Assembly: GCA_023935145.1 (NCBI GenBank)
Contig: CM043699.1
Span: forward strand, 130,634,036-130,698,035
Origin: Bretschneidera sinensis
Lineage: Eukaryota > Streptophyta > Magnoliopsida > Brassicales > Akaniaceae
Reading direction: 5' to 3'
Length of the DNA stretch: 64,000 nt
This document shows, one piece after another, positions 34,943-45,716 of this stretch. The notes under the pieces are model-generated. The model saw nothing but the letters and a program-made list of their open reading frames with translations, did no database searches and was not told the DNA's origin. Position 1 is the first letter of the stretch, and every line of letters starts with the position of its first letter. The translations under genes and the position numbers were made by a program.

Positions 34943-36205
34943 ATGAGCAATAGAATCCGTGTTAAATACACAACAAGTGGACCTAATGGGCCTAAAAAGC
35001 CAAGGTCTTCAAAACCTTCGGCATCGGAGTAGCGAGGAAAGGGAGCAGCGGGCTCATCTAGTAGAACATCCAGAACAGAGTTGGAGGAAACTCTGTTTTC
35101 CAGTCCAGCGGCTCATATGAGGTATAACTCCATTATCCGTCATAAAAAGATCATGACGGGTAGAGTTGTTGATTTCGACTCTATTCGTCATGTAAATTTT
35201 GATATTCTGTCAACCTTTGAGGCAATAAATTTGACCCCACTGGTCAGAATACATGAAAAATATTACCCGCGACTGATTCACCAGTTCTACCCGAACTTAG
35301 TGAAACCCAGTCCTCTGGCTCTGAGATTCAGAACCAGAGTCAGCGGTGTGGAGTTTGAGGTCAACACTGACCTCTTGATGAGCATATTAAGAATCTTAGT
35401 AAGGGGGATTCAGTGGAGTCTGGATGGATGGCCAGACAGCTTTGACGTCGAGGGGGCTTGTCAGATAATTAGGGGAGACCCTAACTATGTATACAGACCC
35501 ACTACATTTCACACATGTAGTGACATGCCCCTCGACTCAAAGATGTTTCAGCTGATTGTCAGTTTGACCATCCACCCTAGACTCGGGAGTCGAAGGTATC
35601 TATCTAAGATAGATATGGTATTGATTTGGTGCCTTAAATCAGGGCACCACTTCAATATTTATCCTCTGCTACTCGCCAACATGATAAATGGCGAAGCGAG
35701 TGACTCCAAGTGTCTTCCTTATGGGATGCTCATTACACTCATACTCCAACACTTTCGGGTGCCTCTGCCAGCCTCCGAGGCTCAGGATATTGGACCGACG
35801 GACATTATCAATGTCTCATCACTGAAGAAGATGGGATGTGCGGTTCATGATGGCTTCCTCCATCCAAAAACTGGGAAGCGCTTACGGATATGAGGAGATG
35901 AGAGTGATGATGATGAGGAGGAGGAGGCTGCTGCCTATGCTGATATGGACACTGACACCCGAGCACCTTTAATTGGTGACTCGAGTACTGGTCAGAATGG
36001 ATACGGAGATATACTTCAGGCTATCTCGAGCCTTCAAATGAAGATGGAGTCTGGATTCCAGTCCATGTAGTCGGAGTACCAGAGATTGAGCTCCTTCATC
36101 GACCACCTATGGGACAACTTCGAGTTACATCGAGAGTACACCGAGGGTTCCCTAGCTGAGATTAGGGAACTTCTTCATGATGGCTCAGACTCTCCCACTC
36201 CTTGA
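34943..36205 (+). pseudogene. Accessory 420-codon frame of copia 1 (plant transposon protein-like)
   Basis: The frame starts MSNRIRVKYTTSGPN with a basic Lys/Ser/Pro-rich leader, followed by a globular region resembling the Putative plant transposon protein domain as I recall it: KYYPRLIHQFYPNLVK, VNTDLLMSILRI, VLIWCLKSGHHFNIYPLLLA and YGMLITLILQHFRVPLP. It ends in an acidic stretch and a helical tail (LSSFIDHLWDNFELHRE). Stops: TAG at codon 30 (35030-35032), TGA at codon 317 (35891-35893) and TAG at codon 376 (36068-36070). Length is exactly that of the copia 2 copy. There is no signal peptide or clear membrane segment, so an envelope role is not supported. Function unknown. Confidence 0.7.
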
Positions 36206-36868
36206 GTCTATGTCTTCATTATGTACTTAGGATTTTCCAGCTCTTACCACATAACACAGACATATTTTGTATTATTTTGTATTATTTATGACTCTATGAA
36301 GCCCATTCATGTATTGACTTTTTATGTATGATGTTATATTTCTATTAGCCATATTTTATGAATCTATTTACATCATTTGTGATATGTTTGAATAGTTTCA
36401 AACTGCTTTTATTCACGAAAATGCTATGAAACTGATAATGCTTGTATGAAAACTTCCGGTTCGTCCCGGGAAAGCTTCCGAAATCCGAATGAACTCAAAT
36501 TTTTTCATACAGGTTTGTTTAATCATTCTCTAGATGATGTAGTGGATAAGTAGCTTATTTTTTGGTTTCTAGTCCCTTTGGTTGCTGTTGTCAAAACGGG
36601 GGAGAAAAATGAGAAAAACGAGAAAAACTAAGTTAAAAGAAACCAATGCATAGATTTAGGGAGAGCACTGCTTCAAAACTTATTCTTTGATTGGTTGAGT
36701 TACATATGGTTAGTTGAAATTTATATATGAACTGCGTTTGCCTATTTACAGGGTGGTTTTATTCAAAAAATAGAGGAGACTCTGTCCGATTTTTCGTAAA
36801 AACCAAACACTTAGCTTTTTTATCAGTTTTCACATCATTAGTTTTGTCATCATCAAAAATAGGGAGAT
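36206..36868 (+). other. 3' untranslated region and polypurine tracts of copia 1
   Basis: It contains an inner purine tract (AAAACGGGGGAGAAAAATGAG, near 36593) and the LTR-proximal tract CAAAAATAGGGAGAT (about 36854-36868), which in copia 2 is the intact CAAAAAGGGGGAGAT. A TCCGGTTCGTCCCGGGAA stretch near 36457-36474 recurs in copia 2. No coding sequence is supported. Confidence 0.65.
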
Positions 36869-37997
36869 TGTTAACCCTCACCTGTATTTTAATGATGACA
36901 AAACACAACTGTTATTATACTAACTAAGTGTAGTAAGCAACAAAAAGGTTCAACCAAGGATCAAAGTTCAAGAACTCAAACCGAATCAAATTATCAAGTG
37001 AAAACTGAAGAACTAGTATAGGTCTAAGGTTTTAGAACCAATGTAAGTCTCACTTATACACTGTAATAGCTTGTTCAATGGCTCGAACAAAAAAAGTTTT
37101 CTAAACCGATCGTTTTAAAACAAACGTTTTAAAGTAAAACAGAAAAACTGGGTTGGAAGCTGACCCAGTCGACTGGGTACATATACCAGTCAACTGGTAT
37201 ATGAGACAGTATGTCTCCAGTCGACTGGGTCATTCATACCAGTCGACTGGTAAAACGGACAGTAACTCCCCAGTCGACTGGATACCCAGAAGGTCTAAAA
37301 ATGAGATTTTTTGAAGTGAACCCAGTCGATTGGTATCACGACCCAGTTGACTGGTAGTTCAAAAATATGATTGTTGGACTCCAAATCTGAATGTTTTAAA
37401 GCAAATCTTTTTCAAATTAAAGTGCTAACGGCCATATTATTTTATTGCTATATAAACCCATTCTATTAAGCTTTCAATACATAGTTGCATACATTCAAAA
37501 AGAGTTGATCTCACACAATCAAGTTATTATACTCTTGAAACACAAAAAGCTTTGAAATATTCTTATTGAGCCATTCTTCAAGCTTTACTTTGAAAGAGAG
37601 ACATTATTCAGTTGTATAAGCTTCTATTAGCTGTTTCTCTACTATTTACTTTACATCATCTTTTGTAAAGGGATTACTTCCGAAAGGAAAGAGATTACTT
37701 CCGAGAGGAAGGGATTGTAAGGTTTGTACAACACCGGGAAAGTTGTACGACTAAATTACTTAATGGATTACTTCAAGAAGTTCCTTAAAAAGAGTGGACG
37801 TAGGGTCGGAACGAATCCGATATTGCCAAACCACTATAATCTGAGTTTGCATCCTCTTCTCTCTAAACTCTTTATTTACGGCACATTACTTGTTTTAATT
37901 GTTTGCTGCTTATTCGTTTTTATAAACTTGTATTAATTCCGCAAAAAGTTTTAAAAACCTAATTCACCCTCCTCTTGGGTTGAAATCTTGATCTACA
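36869..37997 (+). mobile_element. 3' LTR of copia element 1
   Basis: It aligns with 21811-22983. Its palindromes are more decayed (CCAGTCAACTGG, CCAGTCGATTGG and CCAGTTGACTGG occur), mostly by C-to-T or G-to-A at CpG, and it lacks one LTR unit and one 22-bp repeat. Confidence 0.85.
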
Positions 37998-38218
37998 CTC
38001 ACATTCTCCTATGGCCACTCAGGTACTGGAAGAGGTTGTAATAAACTTGCTGGATGTCTATTCTCAAACTTCAACTATTGACAAATCAAATAGATCAAGA
38101 TTTCAAATTCTATTGACACTCACAATTCTATATAATTCTGTTTCAAATAATTCTATATAGAATTATGAGCCTCTCTTAGTGTCTTCTTTCTCATCTCCTC
38201 ATCATTGGGAACACAAAC
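37998..38218 (-). pseudogene. Tekay-like integrase N-terminal segment
   Basis: Minus-strand frame VCVPNDEEMRKKTLREAH just left of the solo LTR is the start of the HHCC zinc domain that follows RNase H in Tekay/Del pol. It then runs, with decay, to the copia 1 insertion. Between about 38090 and 38180 the sequence contains ATTCTATATA and its near-inverse, an apparent small duplication. Confidence 0.6.
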
Positions 38219-40286
38219 TGTGACGACCTATCCCGGGTTGGCCACCCCCGAAATGGTGTCATCACATTTTGAAAATCCAACACTACACATATATGCAACA
38301 ATAAAAAATAATACTAACATAATTTCTTTTACATCAACCCTCAACCCTCAACAGGGGAGATACATCAATCTGATCTTTAAACATTAGATACAACGTAAAA
38401 TACATGCATATTTACAAATAAATTTTTATTTTATTTTCTCATTAGTCTGAGAATGTTGACACGTACGTGGATTACAAAAAAACGATTTTGTTTGACTCTC
38501 AACCCACCAGACTATTTGTCCTGCTTGCTACCTGAAATCATTGTACAATGAGGGATGAGTTTCATAAGCTTAGTGAATTAAATTTACTAGAAGTACTCAA
38601 TTTGTATAAATAGTCTTTCAATATTAAATCAATTATATTTTACATAACTTGATAATAGCATTCTACTATCACTACACATGTCAAAAGATTCATTCTCTAT
38701 CAATCTCTTCTTCTTATATATTGGTTCACCTTAAGACCATCAATTATCTCAAAATTATCTCGTAATGAGGTTCACATCATAAAATCTACCATCTAGATGG
38801 TTCTTATCACCATAACTGTTTCTCTGTGAGACTCATCCATCTATAAATAAATTCACAATAACACACCACACATTCGCATTTTAATAATGCAAGCAATAAT
38901 TAACACAGATACAATGCATGAATTATTATTATGGGAACTTCTTCCCACATGTCGACATGTTTTTATTATCTTAGACCAGCCCCCTCCCGATTCTTTTCCT
39001 TACAGCTTATCCCGGCTATCACAGATTTATTTCTAGCATATACCGGCTGTCACGGTGTCCCTTTTATTTCCAGCATATACCAGTTGTTACGGTTTTCAAT
39101 TAGACCGGCTCTTTCCCGGTTTTTTCGGTTGTCTTGTTTAATGCACATGCATATGAACAATAATATAAAACCACATGAATTTAAAATATTAAATTAACTA
39201 TCCAATCTTTCCTCAACTTTCTTCTTGATAAATTTCACAGTTTTCTTCTCATCATATATCACATCAATTTATTAATCAAAACTCGTCAAAAATTTATTTA
39301 TCACCATCACTATTAAATCAACTCATTATACCAATAATATTTCTTTTCACATAATAATCTTCTACGTGTCCAATATTCATATTATAAATATCAATTTAAT
39401 TTTTATCTACCACCAAAGCATAAACTAATCATTTATTTTAATATTATCACTAGATATTTCATTTTTTTTATTTAGATTATTTAAAGTAAATCTAACTCAC
39501 CACGTAACACTTAAAGCTACCCGTGGATCACCTTCTTGCCTTTCCTATTCCTCTCAAAAATTTGCCTTAGTTGCTGATCGTTAACATCTGACATAATATT
39601 CATATTAAATTTCTAATGTATTCTTCAATTCGTTATAAACCACACCTTTTGAAAATTCCCACTTTGAATTCTGGAAAATTTCATGAACACTAAAAATTAA
39701 AAAAATAAACATTTCGTTTTTACCTTCTGTTTTTCTGATAGCTTCTCGTGATTCTCTATGAAATTCCACAGTAAACCCCTTTAAAACTTTGTCATTTCAA
39801 CCTTTCTTTGGGTCCCCAAATGTTTAAAGAAAACACGTAATGAAAGGAAAGCTAAACGAATTTGATAACTGTAAAATTGTGTTTACATATATATATAAGG
39901 TTGCTACTTAAAAAAAATCTTGGCAGCCTCAATTGCTTACACCATCAGCATTTTAAACGCCCCCACCCCCCCAAAAAAAAAAAATTTCTCCACATTATGG
40001 CCAAATGGAAAGCATGCAACCTTCAAAAAATCACTTTGGTAGCCTCAAATTAATTTGATAGGTGCTGTCACCTGTTGCCACGTTTGGTTTTTTTCTTTTC
40101 TTTTCTTTCTTTTAATGAATGTCTTTTTTTTTCTTTTTTTTGTAACTATGTCCCCACGGGTTCAGAATTTTTTTAAAAAAATTATTTTATTCAATACTAA
40201 ATCCTTCACATAAATATATTATTTTAATTTCATGTTATATTTATTAAATTACTTTTTTACCCTTACTTATGATTACGAGTATTACA
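38219..40286 (-). mobile_element. Solo LTR of the Tekay-like family, in the integrase of its relative
   Basis: 2068 bp, plus strand TGTGACGACC...GAGTATTACA, flanked by CAAAC at 38214-38218 and 40287-40291. The pol frame of the host element stops at its right edge ([10 protein letters not shown]) and resumes at its left edge (VCVPNDEE). It aligns with the truncated LTRs at 19321-20730 and 43924-44407 plus 53181-53587. A solo LTR arises when the two LTRs of an insertion recombine and remove the interior. It serves as the full-length reference for the family here. Confidence 0.85.
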
Positions 40287-40292
40287 CAAACT

Positions 40293-41240
40293 CTATGTCC
40301 CAATACCATCTTCTCTAATTCTAAACTCAGTCGGCTTCCCACTCAATACTTTATGTCTGATCTTCTTTATCCCTTTATCTCTACACTGCATCAGTAATAA
40401 ACGATCAATAATAGAAGATTGTACCACCATATTTAATATCAATACTCCTCTATCATTGACACTCAACTGCATCCTCATTTTTCTTAATTCTATCATTAAG
40501 CTAGCGTTATGACTCCTAATAGCAGTTAATCCCCCTTTAGCCTTTCTACTCAACGCATCTACTACTGTATTAGCCTTTCCTGGATGATAATGAATTGTAC
40601 AGTCATAATCACTAATCAACTCCATCCACCTCTTTTACCTCAAATTCAACTCTTTCTGGGTTAGAAAATGCGTCAAAATTTTTTTATCAGTAAAAATTTC
40701 ACAAGTGGCTCCATACAGATGATATATCCAAATCTTCAAAGCAAAAACTATGGTAGCCAATTCTAAATCATAGACCTGGTAATTCCTCTCATGGTTCTTC
40801 AATTGCCTAGAAAATAAGCTATAACTCTCCCATGTTGCATCAACACACATCCCAACCTCTGATGTGACACATTGCTATATACCACAAATCCTTCATCACT
40901 AGGAGGAAGCATTAATACAGAGGCAGTAGTAATTTTTTTTTTCAACAGCTGGAAACTCCTCTCACATTCTTTTGACCACCTAAACTTCACTTCCTTCCTG
41001 GTCAATCTAGTCAATGGTCCAGCAATCATAGAAATTTTTTAGATAAACCTCCTATAATAACCAACCAACCCCAAAAAGCTTTTAATTTCAGCTACACTAG
41101 TTGGTCTTTCCCAATTCAACATTGATTCTACTTTTTGTGGGTCAACCGTTATTCCCTCTCCCGACACAACATGCCTCAAGAAAGATATTTCACTTAACCA
41201 ATACACACACTTAAAGAACTTTGCATATAATTTTTATCTT
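40293..41240 (-). pseudogene. Tekay-like RNase H and start of integrase
   Basis: The minus strand gives [46 protein letters not shown] (the RNase H start, with the first catalytic Asp changed to Asn: VYSN), [18 protein letters not shown] and IFTDKKIL. Next comes the linker [16 protein letters not shown], which leads into integrase. Frame breaks lie near 41030, 40800 and 40630. The frame continues past the solo LTR. Confidence 0.78.
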
Positions 41241-42181
41241 ATTAGAATTTTCAACATTATCTTTAAATGTTGTATATGCTCATCTTCATTCTTGGAATAT
41301 ATCAGAATATCATCAATAAACACAATCACAAATCTATCCAAGAATGGTTTAAACACCCGATTAATTAGATCCATAAATGTTGCAGGAGCATTAGTCAACC
41401 CAAATGGCATCACAAGGAACTCATGATGGTCATAATGTGTCCTAAAAGCATTCTTAGGCATGTCCCCCTCTTTTATCCTCAGTTGATGATAACCTAATCT
41501 CATGTCTATCTTAGAAAACACCTTAGCCCCTTGTAACTGCTTGAATAAATCATCTATCTTGGGAAAATGATATCTATTCTTGATGATGATCTTATTCAAC
41601 TGTCTATAATCAATACACAACCTCATTGTCCCATCATTCTTCTTGACAAACAACACAGGGGCTCTCCAAGATGATATACTAGGTCGAATAAACTGTTTAT
41701 CTAGCAACTCCTGAAGCTGAACTTTCAACTCTATCAATTCAGCTTGTGTCATTCTATAAAGTGCTATAGGTATGGGTGATGATCCCATAATCACCTCAAT
41801 ATAAAACTCAATCTCCCTATTGGGAGGCAACTCAGACAGCTCCTCATGGATTACATCAGAAAAATCTTTCATTACCAAGATTTCTTCTAACTTCATAATC
41901 TCCTTGCTAAAATCCACCATATACACCAAATACCACTCACAACCCTTCTTCAACCATTTATTAGTAGTCAGGGCAGAAATAAGACAGTTGACAAGTATCT
42001 TATGTTCTCCCTGAAAATTTAAATTCTTCTGTCTGGGTATCTTGAACACCACATTCTTCATAAAACAATCTACCCAAGTATGATATGCAGATAACCAATT
42101 CATCCCCAGAATTAAATCAAAATCTGTCATATCTAAAGGCAATAAATCAACTTCAAATTCTCTATCATCTAGACTAATCAC
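41234..42181 (-). pseudogene. Tekay-like protease end and reverse transcriptase
   Basis: One uninterrupted 315-codon frame. It has the protease end [20 protein letters not shown], then [14 protein letters not shown], the [26 protein letters not shown] thumb-like leader, [25 protein letters not shown] (motif A, with LRSGYHQ altered to MRLGYHQ), [20 protein letters not shown] and [10 protein letters not shown] (catalytic DD). It ends prematurely near 41234 in the palm/connection. This is the best-preserved stretch of the element. Confidence 0.85.
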
Positions 42182-43923
42182 GCAACCCCGATAAATTTCC
42201 TGATAATAACCCTATCTTCAGTAGAAACCTCAACAACAATAGCATACATCAAAGAACTAACATGAGCATCAATAGATTTCATATAGCCACTGGATGCAAA
42301 AGAATGGGTTACACCAGGATCAATCAATAATCTAGTAGGTTTATCAAGAATAGATACTATACCCATAACAACATCAGGAGTAGCTTGTGTAGTTTGTTGG
42401 GTCAACGCATAGACTATGCTGTCTTTGGATTATAATTAGCTATCACGTCCTCTCTCAACTATTGATCCTCTGCCTCTATCTTCTATACTCCCTGATCCAC
42501 CACCTCTCTTCACCTGTCTTCTCCCAACACTTTCAGCACCTACGTCAGCAGATTTCCCCACTAGGCAATCTACACCAACATGTCATCCCTCACCACATAC
42601 GAAGCATATCTGCATAGGGAAATTCTGAGACAGATGCCCCATCTGATTACATCTAAAGCAAACCTTTAACTCTCAATCTTACATCAGATTACCACCTCCC
42701 TTTGGTGTCATACTTACTCCTCTACCATAACTCCCAGTTCCTATAGCCTGTCTCCCAAATCTAGGGGTCCCATCGGTATTACGCTGAGCTACAGAAGCAA
42801 CAGATCATGCTTGCCTCTGACTTTGCACTACAGTTCCTTGTGATAAGGAACACTCTCTTTGGGGTAGTCTCCTACCCTGCGCACTCATACTGCTACTACC
42901 TCTAGGTCCTTCAAATCTAGACCTCTTCAACTAATACCTCATACCTCTAAACTCCATCAAATCCTTCTCAATTTGTAATGCTTTATCCAGCAGTACAGTA
43001 TAATCCCAATACCCATACAAGAGAGTTTAGTTTGAATGTTATAGTGTAACCTGTCTAAAAATATCTTACATTTTCTCTTTCGTATTTACTAATTTAGGTA
43101 GAAACCTTGACAGAGCTATAAATCTACTATCATATTCAGCTACTGATAAAGTACCCTGCCTTAGATGAATAAATTCTCTCTCTTGTTGTGCCCGAACTGT
43201 ATCTAGAAAATACTTTGCAAAGAACTCATATTTAAACTTACTCCAAGTTAAAGGTTGTTCTACCTGTGTATTCACCTTGGATAGAATATCCTTCCACCAT
43301 TGAGAAACCTCACCTTCCAGGATAAAGGAAGCAAAAATAACCTTCTATCTATTTGTCACTAGTAAGACTTCAAAATTTTTCTCAACATATCTAATCCACT
43401 GCTTAGCTGCCATAGGATTTATAGATCCTCTAAAAGACTAGGATTTAAACTTAAGAAATCTCATAAAACAATCCTCTTAAATCTCATGTGCAAACACAAC
43501 ATCCCTTTATGAACCTCTTGTCTCACCAAATTAGGTTATATTCTGCCCCTCTCATCTAATCTCCTCTGTAAATTATCAGTCCTTTCTTCTGCTACATTCA
43601 CCCTCTCTATAGCACGATCAAAAGCTTCTCTCAATTCATCCCTCCTAGTATCGGATTCTCTCCCAGCTTTACTAGTACCAGCTGCACTATCAATTTGTCC
43701 TCTTGCAGGAACCATAGACTCAACTTCCTACTCTGCTTCAGATCTTCTAAATATTGGGGGTCTACCATGTCCCCTCTGATTTAGAATTCTACCTCTAGCT
43801 CTAACACGTCCACATGTCATCATCAGACTCTGTATTAAAATATAGTTTATTTAGATCTTTCACTTCTTTAAATTCTTATGCAGTCTACAGAATCATAAAA
43901 CCTAATGTTCTGATACCAAAATT
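42178..43923 (-). pseudogene. Tekay-like gag and protease start
   Basis: Gag is recognised at 43275-43066: LTWSKFKYEFFAKYFLDTVRAQQEREFIHLRQG and SVAEYDSRFIALSRF. A zinc knuckle near 42600 reads CFVCGEG-stop-HVGVDC, a stop inside the motif. The protease core LLIDPGVTHSF at about 42320 has the catalytic DSG changed to DPG. Several stops separate these parts, and a frameshift at about 42180 separates it from the reverse transcriptase frame. The region between the primer site and 43300 is decayed. Confidence 0.75.
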
Positions 43924-44407
43924 TGTAATGACCTATCCCGGGTTGGCCACTCTCGAAACGGTGTCGTCATTTTTTGAAATCTCTGCACGACACATATATG
44001 CAACAATATAAAAAATAACCAACTGCAATTATTTACATCAATCTTCAACCCTCAACAGGAGAGATACATCATTCAGATCTCAACTGACACATTATATACA
44101 CTATATTATGCATGAATATTTATAGATATTTTTTTTCATTAGTCTGAGGATATGGATCACATGGCTTACAAATAATGACTTGGTCTGAATATCAGCTCGC
44201 CAATCTACCTGTTATGCCTGCTACCTAAAATTATTTAATAATGAGGAGTGAGCTTCACAAGCTCAGTGAATTAAAATTACTAGAAGTATTCACTTTGTAT
44301 AATTAGTCTTCCAATATTCATTCATCTATATCTTATATATTTTGATAATAATATTCTATTATCACTTCTCATATCAAAATCCTCATCCTTTATAAATCTA
44401 TTCTTCT
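43924..44407 (-). mobile_element. Tekay-like 5' LTR, inner part
   Basis: Plus strand TGTAATGACCTATCCCGGG at the inner edge, next to the primer site (minus strand TGGTATCA at 43918). The LTR is interrupted at CTTCT by copia element 2 and resumes at 53181. Confidence 0.78.
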
Positions 44408-45661
44408 TGTTGACCCTTGCCCATATTTTAATGATGGCAAAACACAACTGTTATTTAACTAACAAGTTTAAACTAAGTTGTATTGAGGATCAAACACATT
44501 CAACCAAGGAACAAAGTGCAAGAACTCGAACCAAATCAAGTATCAAGTGAAGACTAAAGATCTAATATAGGTCTTAAGATTTAGATCCAATATAAGTCTC
44601 ACTTATGGTATTAGCTTGTTCAATGGCTCGAACACAAAAGGTTTTCTAAAACCGTTAATTTTAAAACAAATGTTTTTCTTTTATGAAAAACAGAAGAAAA
44701 ACTGGGTTGGAAAACAACCCAGTCGACTGGGTACATATACCAGTCGACTGGTATATGGGACAGAAGGTCCCCAGTCAACTGGATGAATCAACCTATTCGA
44801 CTGGTAATTAGACAGTAAGTCTCCAGTTGACTGGATGAATCAACCCAGTCGACTGGTAAAATGGACAGAAAGTCCCCAGTCGACTGGATGATATATACCA
44901 GTCGACTGGATACCCAGAAGGTCTGAAAACGTGATTTTTTCAAGTGAACCCAATCAACTGGCATCTCGACCCAGTCGACTGGTAATTCAAAAATATCACC
45001 GTTGGACTCTAAATCTAAACGTTTTAAAGTAAATCTTTTTCAAATTAAAGTCCTAAACGGCCATATTAATTGATTGCTATATAAACCCATTCAATTAAGC
45101 ATTTAATAACAAGCTGCATATATTCAAAAAGAGTTGATCTCACATAATCAAGTTTTTATACTCTTGAAACACAAAAAGCTTTGAAATAATCTTGTTGAGC
45201 CATTTCTTCAAGCTTTACTTTGAAAGAGAGACATTTCTATTGTAATAAGCTTTCATTTGTTGTTTCTCTACCTTTTACTTTACACCATCTTTGTAAAGGG
45301 ATTACTTCCAAGAGGAAGGGGAAACTTCTGAAAGGAAAGGGATTGTTCGGTTTAAGCAATTCCTGTAATTTGCTTGTGTATGGTTTGTGCAACACCCGGC
45401 TAAGTTGTGCGACTAAGTTTTCTTAGTGGATTACTTCAAGGAGTTCCTTGAAGAGAGTGGACGTAGGGTCGGAACGAATCCGATATTGTCAAACCACTAT
45501 AAACTGTGTTTGCATCCTCTTTCCTTAAACTCTTTATTTACAGCTCATTACTTGTATTAATTGTTTGCTGCTTATCCGTTTTTATAAACTTGTATTAATT
45601 CCACAAAAAGTTTTTAAAAACCCAATTCACCCTCCCTCTTGGGTTGAAACCTCGAGCTACA
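44408..45661 (+). mobile_element. 5' LTR of copia element 2
   Basis: It has about ten CCAGTCGACTGG-type units (about 44714-44985), the TATA box at 45078-45084 and two copies of the CTTCC-GAGAGGAAGGGG-type repeat near 45305-45345. Confidence 0.87.
44714..44985. repeat. Palindrome array in the copia 2 5' LTR
   Basis: Ten units at most, six exact or nearly exact and the rest with one or two changes (CCAGTCAACTGG, CCTATTCGACTGG, CCAGTTGACTGG, CCAATCAACTGG). Each lies beside a short GGACAGAAAGTCC or ATGAATCAACC-type linker, so the whole ~50-60-bp segment is loosely repeated. Confidence 0.85.
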
Positions 45662-45716
45662 ATTGGTATCAGAGCCCCGTTCTCTTATTTAGGCTTAAAA
45701 TCCTTGAGTTGATCCA

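Larger units (their letters stand above)
21811..37997 (+). mobile_element. Sirevirus-like copia element 1, carrying a nested Athila-like element
   Basis: LTRs at 21811-22983 (1173 bp) and 36869-37997 (1129 bp) start TGTT and end CTACA. The target duplication CTCAC is at 21806-21810 and 37998-38002. The primer site TGGTATCAGAGCC begins at 22986 and the polypurine tract lies just before 36869, with a second AAAACGGGGGAGA copy at about 36593-36605, as in other Sireviruses. Order: gag, protease, integrase, reverse transcriptase, RNase H, then an accessory frame (34943-36205). RNase H is split by a 6.1-kb Athila-like insertion. It lies in the integrase gene of the Tekay-like element. Confidence 0.88.
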
